Part shown: positions 14,047-14,847 of the stretch, piece after piece | How positions within the stretch are numbered: the first letter of the stretch is position 1 | How the letters are laid out: every line of letters starts with the position of its first letter | DNA from: Desulfovibrio sp. | Lineage (GTDB): Bacteria; Desulfobacterota; Desulfovibrionia; Desulfovibrionales; Desulfovibrionaceae | NCBI GenBank assembly: GCA_022837365.1 | Contig: JALHHV010000084.1 | Span: 1 to 14,847, forward strand | Length of the DNA: 14,847 bases | Direction of reading: 5' to 3' | Notes under the pieces: model-generated | What the model was told of the DNA's origin: nothing | The model's input: the letters and a program-made list of their open reading frames with translations, nothing else | The model's database searches: none | Program-made: the position numbers and the translations under genes

Positions 14047-14847
14047 ATGATGCACGACCCCATGGAACGCGCGCTGCTCAGCCGCATCGCATGGGCTTAT
14101 TACGTCGAGGGCATGACCCAGTCCGACGTGGCCGACTGGCTGGGCATCAGCCGAGTGCGCGTCAACAGGCTGCTCCAGGTCTGCCGCGAGGAAGGCTACG
14201 TGCAGATCCTGGTCAACGCCGACCGGGCCGTCTGCTACGAGCTTGAGCGCAGCATGGAGGCCGCCTTCGGCCTGCGCCGCGCCGTGGTCATCCCCACGCC
14301 GCCTTCGCAGAAATCGCTCAACCGCAACCTGGGTGCTGCGCGACGGTTCCTCGCTGGGCCTCGGCTGGGGCACCACCGTCGCCGCCGCCGCCACCTCCGT
14401 GCCGCGCAAGCCCGCCCAGGGGTTGACCGTGGTTTCGCTGTACGGCGGCCTGCCCTACAGCGTGGTGATCAACCCCTACGAGATAGTGGCCACCTTCGCG
14501 CGGCGGCTGTCCGCCTCGCAGACCTACTACATCGCCGCGCCCATGTTCGCCCCCAGCCCGGAATCGTGCCGCCTGCTGAAGTCGCAGGAGCTGTTCCGCT
14601 CCGTGTACGCGCGGGCGGTGCGGGTGGACGTGGCGCTCATCGGCATAGGCCAGCTTGCCTCCGACGCCACCAACGCGGTGCTCGGCGCCATAACCCAGGA
14701 CGACGTGCGCTCGTTGCAGCGCACCACGGCCGTCGGCGAGGTGTTCGGCACCTTCGTCGACGCTTCCGGCGTGCCCGTCGAGCACCCCATGAACGCCTGC
14801 TTCATGGGGCCCAGCCTCGACGAGGTGCGCTCCATACCGATGACCAT
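14047..14847 (+). CDS. SorC/DeoR-type sugar-binding transcriptional regulator, partial, frameshifted
   Basis: The N-terminal part, MERALLSRIAWAYYVEGMTQ then SDVADWLGISRVRVNRLLQV, is the SorC-family winged helix-turn-helix (residues about 6-60), leading to AVVIPTPPSQKSLNRNLG. From about 14333 another frame continues with VLRDGSSLGLGWGTTVAAAA, VVSLYGGLPYSVVINPYEIV and VDVALIGIGQLASDATNAVL, which is the family's sugar-phosphate effector domain. At the junction roughly ten expected residues are missing and the frame moves, as if about 29 bases were lost. The gene leaves the window at its 3' end. ATG 14047 or ATG 14050 can serve; AGGAG at 14036-14040 lies 6 or 9 bases away. The effector and target genes are not visible; they are probably beyond the window. 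Family assignment is firm. Confidence 0.85.
   Translation, partial: MMHDPMERALLSRIAWAYYVEGMTQSDVADWLGISRVRVNRLLQVCREEGYVQILVNADRAVCYELERSMEAAFGLRRAVVIPTPPSQKSLNRNLGAARRFLAGPRLGHHRRRRRHLRAAQARPGVDRGFAVRRPALQRGDQPLRDSGHLRAAAVRLADLLHRRAHVRPQPGIVPPAEVAGAVPLRVRAGGAGGRGAHRHRPACLRRHQRGARRHNPGRRALVAAHHGRRRGVRHLRRRFRRARRAPHERLLHGAQPRRGALHTDDH

Overview
The window is GC-rich bacterial chromosome. Its gene content (an acetyl-CoA-carboxylase-type locus with a fused carboxyltransferase, a MotA/MotB/PilZ cluster, TypA, SSB) and codon use suggest a Desulfovibrio-like sulfate reducer (Desulfovibrionaceae). This placement is from recognition only; no search was run. I see no tRNA, rRNA, CRISPR array, transposase or prophage gene.

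Layout. At 1-706 (minus) lies the 5' part of a BaiN/HI0933-type FAD oxidoreductase, cut by the window edge and frameshifted. At 707-1083 there is a non-coding gap holding a perfect 2 x 45 bp tandem repeat. At 1084-2076 (plus) is a YheT-type alpha/beta hydrolase. It converges on a small helical protein of unknown function (2098-2463, minus). TypA/BipA (2723-4571, minus) ends at a clear terminator hairpin, and a trimeric-type purine nucleoside phosphorylase (4842-5665, minus) lies upstream of it. Divergent from this is motA-motB-PilZ (5803-7843, plus), a flagellar stator with a likely c-di-GMP receptor. Then comes a carboxylase locus (7952-12848, plus): a divergent biotin carboxylase, an AccA-AccD fusion, a double biotinyl-domain carrier protein and a small unknown protein. 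The four together look like a biotin-dependent acyl-CoA carboxylase, probably the acetyl-CoA carboxylase for fatty acid synthesis. ssb (13155-13697, plus) follows, with two hairpins behind it. Last is a SorC-type sugar-responsive regulator (14047 to the end, plus), frameshifted and cut by the edge.

Five conserved genes carry reading-frame breaks: the oxidoreductase near 529, typA near 2747, the phosphorylase near 5113, the carboxyltransferase near 11386 and the SorC regulator near 14333. In four of them a conserved family segment is missing as well, so they look like short deletions of very roughly 13 to 47 bases; the typA break is one extra A. Because typA and the carboxyltransferase should be needed for growth, sequencing or assembly error is the leading explanation, but the reads would have to decide.

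The most unusual non-coding structure is at 12887-12946, behind the carboxylase operon. A 14-base purine tract is followed by its Watson-Crick complement and then, after TGA, by an exact mirror copy of that complement. One strand therefore holds everything needed for a 14-triad fold-back triplex. A 50 bp imperfect palindrome (13819-13868) lies ahead of the SorC regulator.
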